From positions 1-6,825 of the forward strand of contig JABJOR010000136.1 in assembly GCA_018664265.1 (NCBI GenBank): 6,825 bases of DNA, in the 5' to 3' direction. This stretch comes from Rhodospirillales bacterium (lineage in GTDB: Bacteria; Pseudomonadota; Alphaproteobacteria; Rhodospirillales; Casp-alpha2). The notes under the pieces are model-generated. The model saw nothing but the letters and a program-made list of their open reading frames with translations. It did not search any database and had not been told where the DNA came from. Made by a program: the position numbers and the translations under genes. This document shows, piece by piece, positions 1 through 5,279 of the stretch (position 1 is its first letter; each line of letters opens with the position of its first letter).

Positions 1-101
1 CGGCGCACCTCTTGCTTTCGCGCCTTTTCCTCCACAATGGCTGCTTCAGGCACGGTGGTGTCTGAAGGCGTTTCTGCGGCGTTTGTTGTTGAGTTTGCCA
101 T
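1..101 (-). CDS. Partial gene downstream of the ABC ATPase, probably ABC transporter permease (N-terminus only)
   Basis: An ATG at 101-99 shares its A with the TGA stop of the ATPase gene (TGATG), and the frame stays open to the window edge for 33 codons. The visible peptide begins [20 protein letters not shown] and ends in a charged stretch rich in Lys, Arg, Glu and Gln. It is hydrophilic, with no membrane segment yet. In PotABCD-like operons the gene after the ATPase is usually a PotB-type inner-membrane permease, and such permeases often have a polar, basic cytoplasmic tail before the first transmembrane helix. The one-base overlap implies translational coupling to the ATPase. The permease identity is inferred from position only; the visible residues carry no diagnostic motif, and a binding protein is unlikely because there is no signal peptide. 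Confidence 0.55.
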   Translation of the reverse strand, partial: MANSTTNAAETPSDTTVPEAAIVEEKARKQEVR

Positions 102-1210
102 CAGTCTCTCAGAACCTGGATTGCTTCAGGCTCGATGGCGATGCCGACCTGAGCGCCGATTTCAAACTGCGCTTGGAAATTTCCCGTATTTTGAACCCGC
201 GCCGTGAAGGAGTCACCATCTGAAAGTATAAGGTGATAGTGGGTATCTGTGCCGAAATAGACGATATTTTCCAATTCACCACGCAACAAGGCCGTATCCA
301 TATTCGTAGACAGTGCCACCCGCTCAGGTCTTACAGCTATCGTTACTCTACCCGCAGCCGACATGCCCTCTGGTAGCTTGGCACTAACCTCTGCCCCTGA
401 CACAAGCTTAAGCTTAACTTCGCCACCGTTGGTGGCGAGGACGTCAGCCGTGAGGAAGTTCGTGTCGCCAATGAAGTCTGAGACAAACCGGTCGCTGGGA
501 TGGTTGTAGATCTCCTGTGGCGGGCCTATTTGCAACACTTTCCCCTGATTCATGACTGCCACCCGGTCAGACATGGTCAACGCTTCTTCCTGATCATGGG
601 TGACAAAAATGAACGTGATCCCGGTTTCGTGTTGCAACCGTTTGAGTTCAATCTGCATCTCTTTTCGCAGTTTGTAATCAAGGGCCGAAAGTGGTTCATC
701 CAGCAGCAATACTTTTGGATGAGGCGCCAGTGCTCGGGCCAATGCCACCCGCTGTTGCTGGCCGCCAGAAATCTGATCCGTGCGACGCGCTGTTAATTCT
801 TCCATCTTCACCAGCCGCAACATGTCATCAACAGTCGAGTTGATCTCGTCGCGTGGCTTACCCAGCATTTCAAGACCGAAACCGATGTTCTCGGCAACGG
901 TCATATGGGGAAACAGGGCGTAGTTCTGGAAAACTGTATTCACAGGTCGTTGGTTTGGTGGCAGGTGACCAATGTGGTCCCCGCCCAGCAACACATTCCC
1001 GCCTGTAGGATGCTCGAATCCTGCAATCATGCGCAACAGCGTGGTTTTACCACACCCGGATGGCCCAAGCAGTGTAAAGAATTCATTTTCACGGATTCTT
1101 ATGGATACATCGTCCAGTGCACGGACTTCCATCTCACCACTACCAAAAATTTTAACAATATTCTGCACTTCGATGGCAGCGTTTCCACTTTGGGAACTTC
1201 CCGACGTCAT
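101..1210 (-). CDS. ABC importer ATP-binding subunit, PotA-like (spermidine/putrescine-type family)
   Basis: This is a complete 369-residue cytoplasmic ATPase that would energise a binding-protein-dependent importer. Motifs appear in order: Walker [10 protein letters not shown] at 49-57, Q-loop Gln95, signature ISGGQQQR at 148-154 (Ile instead of the usual Leu), Walker B LLLDEP at 168-173, D-loop SALD at 175-178 and switch His205. After about residue 240 comes a C-terminal regulatory region with the TOBE_2-like 'VRPERV' signature near 290, as in PotA, FbpC and UgpC relatives. Length fits the family. The ATG start has GGGAGA at 1221-1226, 10 bases upstream. A probable permease gene follows with a 1-base overlap, so this is the first visible gene of an importer operon transcribed leftward. 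The ATPase cannot reveal the substrate; polyamines are only one possibility, since PotA relatives also serve amino-acid derivatives, opine-like and organic-acid transporters. The divergent catabolic genes hint that cargo and pathway match. Confidence 0.95.
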   Translation of the reverse strand: MTSGSSQSGNAAIEVQNIVKIFGSGEMEVRALDDVSIRIRENEFFTLLGPSGCGKTTLLRMIAGFEHPTGGNVLLGGDHIGHLPPNQRPVNTVFQNYALFPHMTVAENIGFGLEMLGKPRDEINSTVDDMLRLVKMEELTARRTDQISGGQQQRVALARALAPHPKVLLLDEPLSALDYKLRKEMQIELKRLQHETGITFIFVTHDQEEALTMSDRVAVMNQGKVLQIGPPQEIYNHPSDRFVSDFIGDTNFLTADVLATNGGEVKLKLVSGAEVSAKLPEGMSAAGRVTIAVRPERVALSTNMDTALLRGELENIVYFGTDTHYHLILSDGDSFTARVQNTGNFQAQFEIGAQVGIAIEPEAIQVLRD

Positions 1211-1270
1211 CTTTATTAATTCTCCCGGTATACATTTGCGGCTTGTTTAAGGTCAGCCTGCTTTTATAAC

Positions 1271-1298
1271 TTAAACTATCGGTCAATTACTGTAATAA
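1271..1298 (+). promoter_or_regulatory. Weak promoter candidate for the oxidoreductase-dehydratase operon
   Basis: TTAAAC at 1271-1276 and TAATAA at 1293-1298, 16 bases apart, form a poor but usable -35/-10 pair. Initiation would fall near 1305, right at the edge of the 18-bp palindrome at 1304-1321, a classic repressor layout, and would give a leader of about 35 bases to the ATG at 1340. The -35 box matches the sigma-70 consensus at only three of six positions, so this is a guess supported mainly by its position. Confidence 0.25.
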
Positions 1299-1303
1299 CA
1301 CAT

Positions 1304-1321
1304 ATACCCCAATTGGGGTAT
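1304..1321. promoter_or_regulatory. Perfect 18-bp palindrome, probable operator between divergent operons
   Basis: ATACCCCAATTGGGGTAT reads identically on both strands, with no mismatch and no spacer; the next pair outward (T1303/C1322) breaks the symmetry. It lies in the intergenic space between the leftward importer operon and the rightward oxidoreductase-dehydratase operon, upstream of both. It has no following T-run, and GC-rich arms around an AATT centre suit a dimeric regulator better than a terminator. A single dimer bound here could control both operons. The regulator is not in the window and I do not recognise the site as belonging to a named family. One alternative is that it acts as a small RNA hairpin in the leader of the plus-strand transcript. 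Confidence 0.5.
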
Positions 1322-1323
1322 CC

Positions 1324-1331
1324 GAAGAAAG
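1324..1331 (+). promoter_or_regulatory. Ribosome binding site favouring the ATG at 1340
   Basis: The purine run GAAGAAAG lies 8 bases before the ATG at 1340. The frame is also open from a TTG at 1313, but that codon sits inside the palindrome and lacks a good Shine-Dalgarno. The internal ATG at 1388 has only GATAGAAG, 4 bases upstream. This site is why 1340 was preferred, though it lacks the GGAG core seen before other genes here. Confidence 0.4.
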
Positions 1332-1339
1332 TTATCCAC

Positions 1340-2449
1340 ATGTTATCAGACCCTATCAGGTACCAAATATCAAGCGATAGAAGCACAATGAAAGCCGTTG
1401 TCACCACAGGAAATGGCGGTTATGACAAGCTGGAATACAGTGATGTGCCCATTCCAGAACTATCATCAAGCGAGGTTCTCCTGAAAGTTCTAGCCGCCGG
1501 TATGAACAACACCGAAATCAACACACGGTTGGGCTGGTATTCCTCAACTGTCACAACGGGCACCGAAGATACATCTGATGTTCAGGCGGCCGATGGCGGC
1601 TGGAACGAAGAAACCCCTTTCCCCTTTATCCAAGGCACGGATTGTTGTGGGGAAGTTGCTGGTGTTGCCCCCGATATCTCTGATGATCTTATGGGAAAAC
1701 GAGTTCTGGTGCGTGCCAGCATGCGTTCAGATGCCTATCAATCTATGGACCATATCTGGATGGGATCAGACTTTGACGGAGCATTTGCTCAGTATGTAAA
1801 GGTGCCAGCAGGTGAAGTTTTCGCCGTTGAGTGTGACTGGAACGACGCCGAACTGGCAACCATTCCCTGCGCCTATGGCACGGCGGAAAACATACTACAC
1901 CGGGCTAACGTCTCATCCGGTGATCATGTTCTGGTTGCCGGGGCCTCCGGCGGGGTTGGCTCAGCCACTGTACAGCTAGCCAAACGTCGTGGTGCCAAAG
2001 TCACAGCCATTGCCGCAAAGGCCAAAATGGAACAGGTGAAAAGCTTTGGGGCCGATCAGGTCCTGGATCGCAATGATAACGTTGTTGCTTGTTTGGGCAA
2101 GGAAAGCGTCGATGTGGTTATCGACAATGTGGCTGGCCCGGCATTTCAAACCATGCTGGAAGCCCTTAAACGCGGTGGACGGTATGCATCTTCAGGGGCT
2201 ATTGGCGGGCCAATTGTCGAGATGGACATGCGGACGTTTTACCTTAAAGATATCACCTTGATAGGATGCACGGCCTGGGATAAACCTGTATTTCCCAACC
2301 TGATATCCTATATTGAACGTGGTGAAATTAGTCCTTTGTTAGCTAAGACTTTTCCACTGGACCAAATCGCCGAAGCCCAAGAAGAATTTCTCAAGAAACA
2401 GCACGTCGGAAACTTTGTACTGATACCACCATCAAACGGGGGCAATTAA
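1340..2449 (+). CDS. MDR-superfamily NAD(P)-dependent oxidoreductase, zinc-independent quinone-oxidoreductase-like type
   Basis: The 369-residue product is a cytoplasmic medium-chain dehydrogenase/reductase. Numbering from the internal Met at 1388, a GroES-like domain occupies about 1-140 and a Rossmann domain about 150-290, with the nucleotide loop VAGASGGVGSA at 183-193. The position that holds the catalytic-zinc Cys in classical alcohol dehydrogenases reads AAGMNNTEIN (37-46), with Asn instead, and the structural-zinc Cys cluster is absent, as in zinc-free quinone-oxidoreductase-like members. A hydrophilic insert (about 51-78, Thr/Asp/Gly/Trp-rich) precedes PFPFIQGTDCCGEV. The start is uncertain: 1340 has the better-spaced purine run, while 1388 (353 residues) begins exactly at the conserved domain. 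It is first in an operon, with the dehydratase-like gene immediately following, so it probably oxidises or reduces an intermediate of that pathway. Family is sure; substrate is unknown. Confidence 0.88.
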   Translation: MLSDPIRYQISSDRSTMKAVVTTGNGGYDKLEYSDVPIPELSSSEVLLKVLAAGMNNTEINTRLGWYSSTVTTGTEDTSDVQAADGGWNEETPFPFIQGTDCCGEVAGVAPDISDDLMGKRVLVRASMRSDAYQSMDHIWMGSDFDGAFAQYVKVPAGEVFAVECDWNDAELATIPCAYGTAENILHRANVSSGDHVLVAGASGGVGSATVQLAKRRGAKVTAIAAKAKMEQVKSFGADQVLDRNDNVVACLGKESVDVVIDNVAGPAFQTMLEALKRGGRYASSGAIGGPIVEMDMRTFYLKDITLIGCTAWDKPVFPNLISYIERGEISPLLAKTFPLDQIAEAQEEFLKKQHVGNFVLIPPSNGGN

Positions 2450-3589
2450 ATGAAAATCACGGACGTAAAAACATATATTGTACCTGAGCACGTCTCAAGC
2501 GATGACTGGTGCCGGGGTAAAGCCTGGCTGTTGATCAAAGTGGAAACGGATACCGGAATTGAGGGATGGGGTGAGGCCTATGTCGCCAATGACCGCGAAC
2601 ATGTCATGGCCCAAATGGTTCAGGAACTGGCCCGTTATCTTGATGGTATGGACCCCATGCGTATCAAGTATTTCAAAACCATGGCTACGGAAAACTTTGC
2701 AGGCAACCTGTGCGGTGTCGATCTCTATTCCGCCGTAACTGGCATTGAAATCGCGCTTTGGGATATTGTTGGCAAAACCCTGGGCACGCCAGTTCACAAT
2801 TTGCTCGGTGGTCCTTGTCGAAATCGAATTGAAGTTTATGCAAATTGCTGGAGCACCAGCCCCAGAACCCCGGACGAGTTGGCAAATTACGCCGCCGGAC
2901 AAGTTGCTTTGGGTTTCAAAGCCGTAAAGATCTATCCATTTCTCTACAGCACCAAACTGGAACAAGGCATTGAACGCCTGAACGCTGTTCGCGAGACCCT
3001 CGGCCCCGATATTAATATCAAAGTTGATGCGTGGCGGGTGGCAGAATCCGGAAGCCTGACCAAAATCGCCGATGCCTTGCGCGCCTGTGATGTGGAGTGG
3101 TTTGAAGACCCGATTTCGCCGGACACGGTTGATGTTATGGCCGACATTCGTCGCATTACACAGCTTCCCATCGTGACCGGAGAAACCTTCTGTACAAAAC
3201 AGGAATTCCGGGTCCTTTTGGAAAACCATGCAGCCGATATCATGAACCCGGATATTACCTGTTGCGGGATACTGGAAATAAACGAAATAGCAGCCATGGC
3301 GCAAACTTACAAAAAACGCGTCACCATTCATAACTACAACACCATGGCAATTGGATTGTCGGCGAGCCTGCAAGTCGCCGCCGTTATTCCAAACTTTACC
3401 TGTGTGGAATATTTCCAACGCTTCGATGCGCCTACAAAGCTGTTTGCAAAACACAACTTTAAAGTCGAAGACGATGGTTGCATTGCGCTTTCAAACGAGC
3501 CGGGGTTGGGTGTTTCTATAGACGAAACGGCTCTCGCGAACTTTGATTATAAGCAAGCCCCAATCCGGCAGTGGCCTGATTCGGTATAG
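2450..3589 (+). CDS. Mandelate racemase/muconate lactonizing enzyme family protein, probable acid-sugar or hydroxy-acid dehydratase
   Basis: This 379-residue enolase-superfamily enzyme has an N-terminal capping domain (about 1-125) and a TIM-barrel catalytic domain. Metal ligands are visible as Asp193 (IKVDAW), Glu219 (WFEDP) and Glu245 (TGETF). The Asp268 (NPDIT) and His294 (TIHNYN) pair is the His-Asp dyad of the mandelate racemase subgroup, and Lys160 (FKAVKIYP) matches the second Lys of KxK. There is no Lys in the sixth-strand segment, which argues against muconate cycloisomerase, dipeptide epimerase or betaine epimerase. Such enzymes abstract the proton alpha to a carboxylate; most dyad-bearing members are sugar-acid dehydratases. 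The first KxK Lys is replaced by Ala158. The ATG follows the upstream TAA without a gap, and GGGGG at 2438-2442 supplies the ribosome site, so the two genes are co-translated. The exact substrate cannot be assigned. Confidence 0.92.
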   Translation: MKITDVKTYIVPEHVSSDDWCRGKAWLLIKVETDTGIEGWGEAYVANDREHVMAQMVQELARYLDGMDPMRIKYFKTMATENFAGNLCGVDLYSAVTGIEIALWDIVGKTLGTPVHNLLGGPCRNRIEVYANCWSTSPRTPDELANYAAGQVALGFKAVKIYPFLYSTKLEQGIERLNAVRETLGPDINIKVDAWRVAESGSLTKIADALRACDVEWFEDPISPDTVDVMADIRRITQLPIVTGETFCTKQEFRVLLENHAADIMNPDITCCGILEINEIAAMAQTYKKRVTIHNYNTMAIGLSASLQVAAVIPNFTCVEYFQRFDAPTKLFAKHNFKVEDDGCIALSNEPGLGVSIDETALANFDYKQAPIRQWPDSV

Positions 3590-3598
3590 CAGAGAGTA

Positions 3599-4363
3599 TT
3601 ACGTCCGGTAATCCGGCTCTTCTTCGTCGAGGATTTCCTTGATGGCGTTCAGATGCAGCTCGTCATCGGGATAATCCATCCATTGCTGCGCCGTGAGCTG
3701 GGCAATTTCATCGGGCATAACCCGTAATTTTCGCCCTGTTGAAAGGGCTGTAATGAGGGTCTCGCAAGCCCGTTCATAATAATAAAGCTCATCAAAAGCC
3801 TGTGACACTGTGGTGGCTGTGACCATGACGCCGTGATTGCCCATGAGCAGCACGGATTTATTGCCAAGCGTCGTCGTCAACCGCTCGGCCTCATCACCCA
3901 GACCCATTCCACCAAACCCGTCATCTATGGCAACCCGGCCGTAGTAGCGGGCTGTGTTTTGATCAATAGGTGGCATGGAGCTGTCTTCGAGACTGGCGAG
4001 TGCCGTTGCATATTTTGGATGAACATGCAGCAAGCAGCGTGCCTGAGGAAGTTTGCGGTGCATGGCACCATGAATACACCATGCCGTCGGGTCCGGTGCA
4101 TTGGGTTGATCCATTGTGGTGTCATCGTTGGCATCCAGAAGCAAAAGCTCACTGGCCCGGATACGACTGAAGTGGCGACCACGGGGATTTACCAGAAATT
4201 TTGTTCCATCATCCGACACCGCCAAGCTGAAATGATTGGCCACACTTTCATGCATGTTCATACGTGCTGTCCAGCGAAAGACTGCGGCGAGGTCAACGCG
4301 TTCCTGATGGTAAGAATCGGGTTCGATGGAATTATTTCTGGTTTCAAGGTTGGTCACAGACAT
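3599..4363 (-). CDS. Class II aldolase/adducin family protein
   Basis: This is a 254-residue cytoplasmic protein of the FucA/AraD/adducin-head fold. Zinc ligands are clear: His113 and His115 in LLHVHPKYATAL, and His177 in GNHGVM. NHFSLAV at 43-49 and NPRGRHFSRI at 59-68 match the N-terminal family motifs. Where fuculose-1-phosphate aldolase has its catalytic acid (SSEW), this protein reads DPTAW (91-95), with Ala94, so ordinary retro-aldol chemistry is doubtful; many bacterial adducin-type relatives, as I recall them, share this. The ATG at 4363 is backed by AAGGAG at 4370-4375, six bases upstream. The gene converges on the dehydratase-like gene with only 9 bases between stops and no clear terminator there. 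It is separated from the peroxiredoxin gene by that gene's terminator, so it must use a promoter in the AT-rich 4364-4446. It may act on the product of the neighbouring dehydratase-like enzyme; that is an inference. Confidence 0.92.
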   Translation of the reverse strand: MSVTNLETRNNSIEPDSYHQERVDLAAVFRWTARMNMHESVANHFSLAVSDDGTKFLVNPRGRHFSRIRASELLLLDANDDTTMDQPNAPDPTAWCIHGAMHRKLPQARCLLHVHPKYATALASLEDSSMPPIDQNTARYYGRVAIDDGFGGMGLGDEAERLTTTLGNKSVLLMGNHGVMVTATTVSQAFDELYYYERACETLITALSTGRKLRVMPDEIAQLTAQQWMDYPDDELHLNAIKEILDEEEPDYRT

Positions 4364-4369
4364 GCTTCA

Positions 4370-4375
4370 CTCCTT
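4370..4375 (-). promoter_or_regulatory. Strong Shine-Dalgarno of the aldolase-like gene
   Basis: On the minus strand AAGGAG lies six bases before the ATG at 4363 and fixes that start. The rest of the 4364-4446 spacer is AT-rich, with runs of A and T but no convincing -35/-10 pair. It must nevertheless contain the promoter, because the upstream peroxiredoxin transcript is terminated at 4447-4479. Confidence 0.6.
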
Positions 4376-4446
4376 TTTTAGAGGCTTTCAATTTTAGATT
4401 ATTACAATTTAAAATTTTTTGCGCATAGAATCTTCACAAAAACCAC

Positions 4447-4479
4447 AAAAAAAGGGCTCTGTCTTTACGACAGAACCCT
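4447..4479 (-). terminator. Rho-independent terminator of the peroxiredoxin gene
   Basis: On the minus strand the 11-base arm AGGGTTCTGTC (4479-4469) pairs with GACAGAGCCCT (4463-4453) across a 5-base loop, with a single G-U wobble, followed by a run of T (A4447-A4452 on the plus strand). The hairpin starts 20 bases after the peroxiredoxin stop. On the plus strand the stem has a C-A mismatch at the wobble position and only a shorter T run, so it works best leftward. Confidence 0.88.
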
Positions 4480-4499
4480 GATTTTTGGGAGGGAAGTTC

Positions 4500-5018
4500 T
4501 TATTTGCTGAGATGTGCCAGCATGGTATCGGCATCTGAAACTTCAAAAGGATCTGTCGGGCAATTGTCCTGATATCCATCTTCAGAAAAAATCTTTTCAA
4601 TGTTGCCATCATTCACAACCATGGAATAGCGCCAGCTGCGCATACCAAAGCCGAGGTTTGATTTATCGACCAGCATACCCATTTTGCGAGAGAACTCACC
4701 ATTACCATCAGGCAACAGGAATACGTTCTCGGCTTTCTGGCTCAGGCCCCACTGATACATCACGAAAGCGTCGTTCACTGAAACACAAACTACCGCGTCC
4801 ACACCGAGTTCCTTGAACTTGCCATAAAGTTCTTCATAACGTGGCAAGTGTGTTGTGGAACAGGTCGGGGTAAAGGCACCCGGCAATGAAAAGACAACAA
4901 CCTTTTTGCCTTTGAAAACGTCATCAGAGGTCAAATCTTTCCATTCGAATGGATTAGGACCACCAAGCGCATCATTACGAACACGGGTTTTAAAAGTCAC
5001 CTGAGGCACGGTATTCAT
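4500..5018 (-). CDS. Peroxiredoxin, Prx5-type (AhpC/TSA-Redoxin family)
   Basis: The 172-residue cytoplasmic thiol peroxidase would reduce hydrogen peroxide and organic hydroperoxides using glutathione/glutaredoxin or thioredoxin. The Prx signature [16 protein letters not shown] (46-61) carries the peroxidatic Cys53 with Thr50, and the supporting active-site Arg is Arg127 in GMRSWRY. The VSVNDAFVM segment (79-87) and the ending [12 protein letters not shown] are typical of the bacterial Prx5 group. Other cysteines are Cys78 in the core and Cys153 (DNCPTDPF) near the C-terminus; Cys153 could be a resolving cysteine, but many relatives work as one-Cys enzymes, so this is unproven. Length is normal. 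AGGAGA at 5027-5032 lies 8 bases before the ATG. The gene has its own terminator and promoter candidate and is a single-gene unit, probably a general oxidative-stress function not tied to the neighbouring catabolic genes. Confidence 0.95.
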   Translation of the reverse strand: MNTVPQVTFKTRVRNDALGGPNPFEWKDLTSDDVFKGKKVVVFSLPGAFTPTCSTTHLPRYEELYGKFKELGVDAVVCVSVNDAFVMYQWGLSQKAENVFLLPDGNGEFSRKMGMLVDKSNLGFGMRSWRYSMVVNDGNIEKIFSEDGYQDNCPTDPFEVSDADTMLAHLSK

Positions 5019-5063
5019 GTGTAGAGTCTCCTGATCATTTGCAGTTGTTTATAATAATTCTAA

Positions 5064-5090
5064 ATTATAAAAAAATTCCATATAATTCAA
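5064..5090 (-). promoter_or_regulatory. Promoter candidate for the peroxiredoxin gene
   Basis: On the minus strand TTGAAT (5090-5085) and a perfect TATAAT (5069-5064) are separated by 15 bases, slightly short of the 17-base optimum. Transcription would begin near 5057, giving a leader of about 38 bases to the ATG at 5018. The region is very AT-rich, so chance matches are likely; the perfect -10 and suitable position support it moderately. Confidence 0.4.
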
Positions 5091-5101
5091 GCATAAAAAA
5101 C

Positions 5102-5127
5102 AAATATTCTACTGACTATGAATATTT
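5102..5127. repeat. Inverted repeat upstream of the peroxiredoxin promoter, possible regulator site
   Basis: AAATATTC (5102-5109) and GAATATTT (5120-5127) are perfect 8-base inverted arms around a 10-base spacer. The repeat lies about 45-70 bases before the inferred start near 5057, just beyond the -35 box, where an activator dimer would bind. It does not match the spaced ATAG/CTAT elements of OxyR sites. The arms are AT-rich within AT-rich DNA, so chance is a real alternative. Confidence 0.3.
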
Positions 5128-5207
5128 CAAACAGATAATTTTCAAAACCCTGAATTATCAGGAGAATAGCCGCTTCTTTAGATTAAAATATTTCAGTGAC
5201 TATAGAT

Positions 5208-5247
5208 AAACAAAAGGCCGGACAGGATATATCCTCTGTCCGGCCTT
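5208..5247 (-). terminator. Strong rho-independent terminator of the amine-demethylase-like gene
   Basis: Perfect 12-base arms AAGGCCGGACAG (5214-5225) and CTGTCCGGCCTT (5236-5247) flank a 10-base, partly self-complementary loop. Read leftward, the stem is followed by TTTTGTTT. It starts about 32 bases after the stop of the flavoprotein gene and isolates the peroxiredoxin gene from read-through. No comparable T run follows on the plus strand, so it is directional. The remaining spacer (5019-5207) is AT-rich, with no RNA gene visible. Confidence 0.9.
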
Positions 5248-5279
5248 CATAAATTCACTTTTTTACAGGGAATCGCTTA

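Noticed and set aside
1211..1300. Sigma-70 promoter for the ABC ATPase on the minus strand (TTGACC with TATAAA, or CTGACC with TATACC)
   Set aside because: The first pair has a 12-base spacer, which is too short; the second would start transcription on top of the ribosome site. Neither is convincing.
1313..1340. TTG at 1313 as start of the oxidoreductase
   Set aside because: The codon lies within the central AATT of the 18-bp palindrome, has no usable Shine-Dalgarno, and adds residues with no family resemblance; the ATG at 1340 or 1388 is better.
2495..3454. 319-codon open frame on the minus strand, opposite the MR-family gene
   Set aside because: It is wholly antisense to a gene with a complete catalytic motif set, its product has no recognisable domain, and its Cys/His/Phe-rich composition is typical of a complementary-strand shadow.
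2450..3589. Hydroxyproline-betaine epimerase (HpbD) as identity of the MR-family enzyme, suggested by a TMADH-like gene nearby
   Set aside because: HpbD belongs to the Lys-Lys acid/base subgroup, whereas this protein has the His294-Asp268 dyad and no sixth-strand Lys.
3833..4381. 182-codon plus-strand open frame opposite the aldolase-like gene
   Set aside because: It is antisense to a confidently recognised gene, has no good ribosome site, and its translation (many Cys, His, Met) looks like complement of coding DNA.
5102..5200. OxyR-type site and GACTAT/ATATTTCA repeats in the peroxiredoxin upstream region
   Set aside because: Only isolated ATAG or CTAT fragments occur without the required 7-base spacing, and the short repeats are unequally spaced in AT-rich DNA, consistent with chance.
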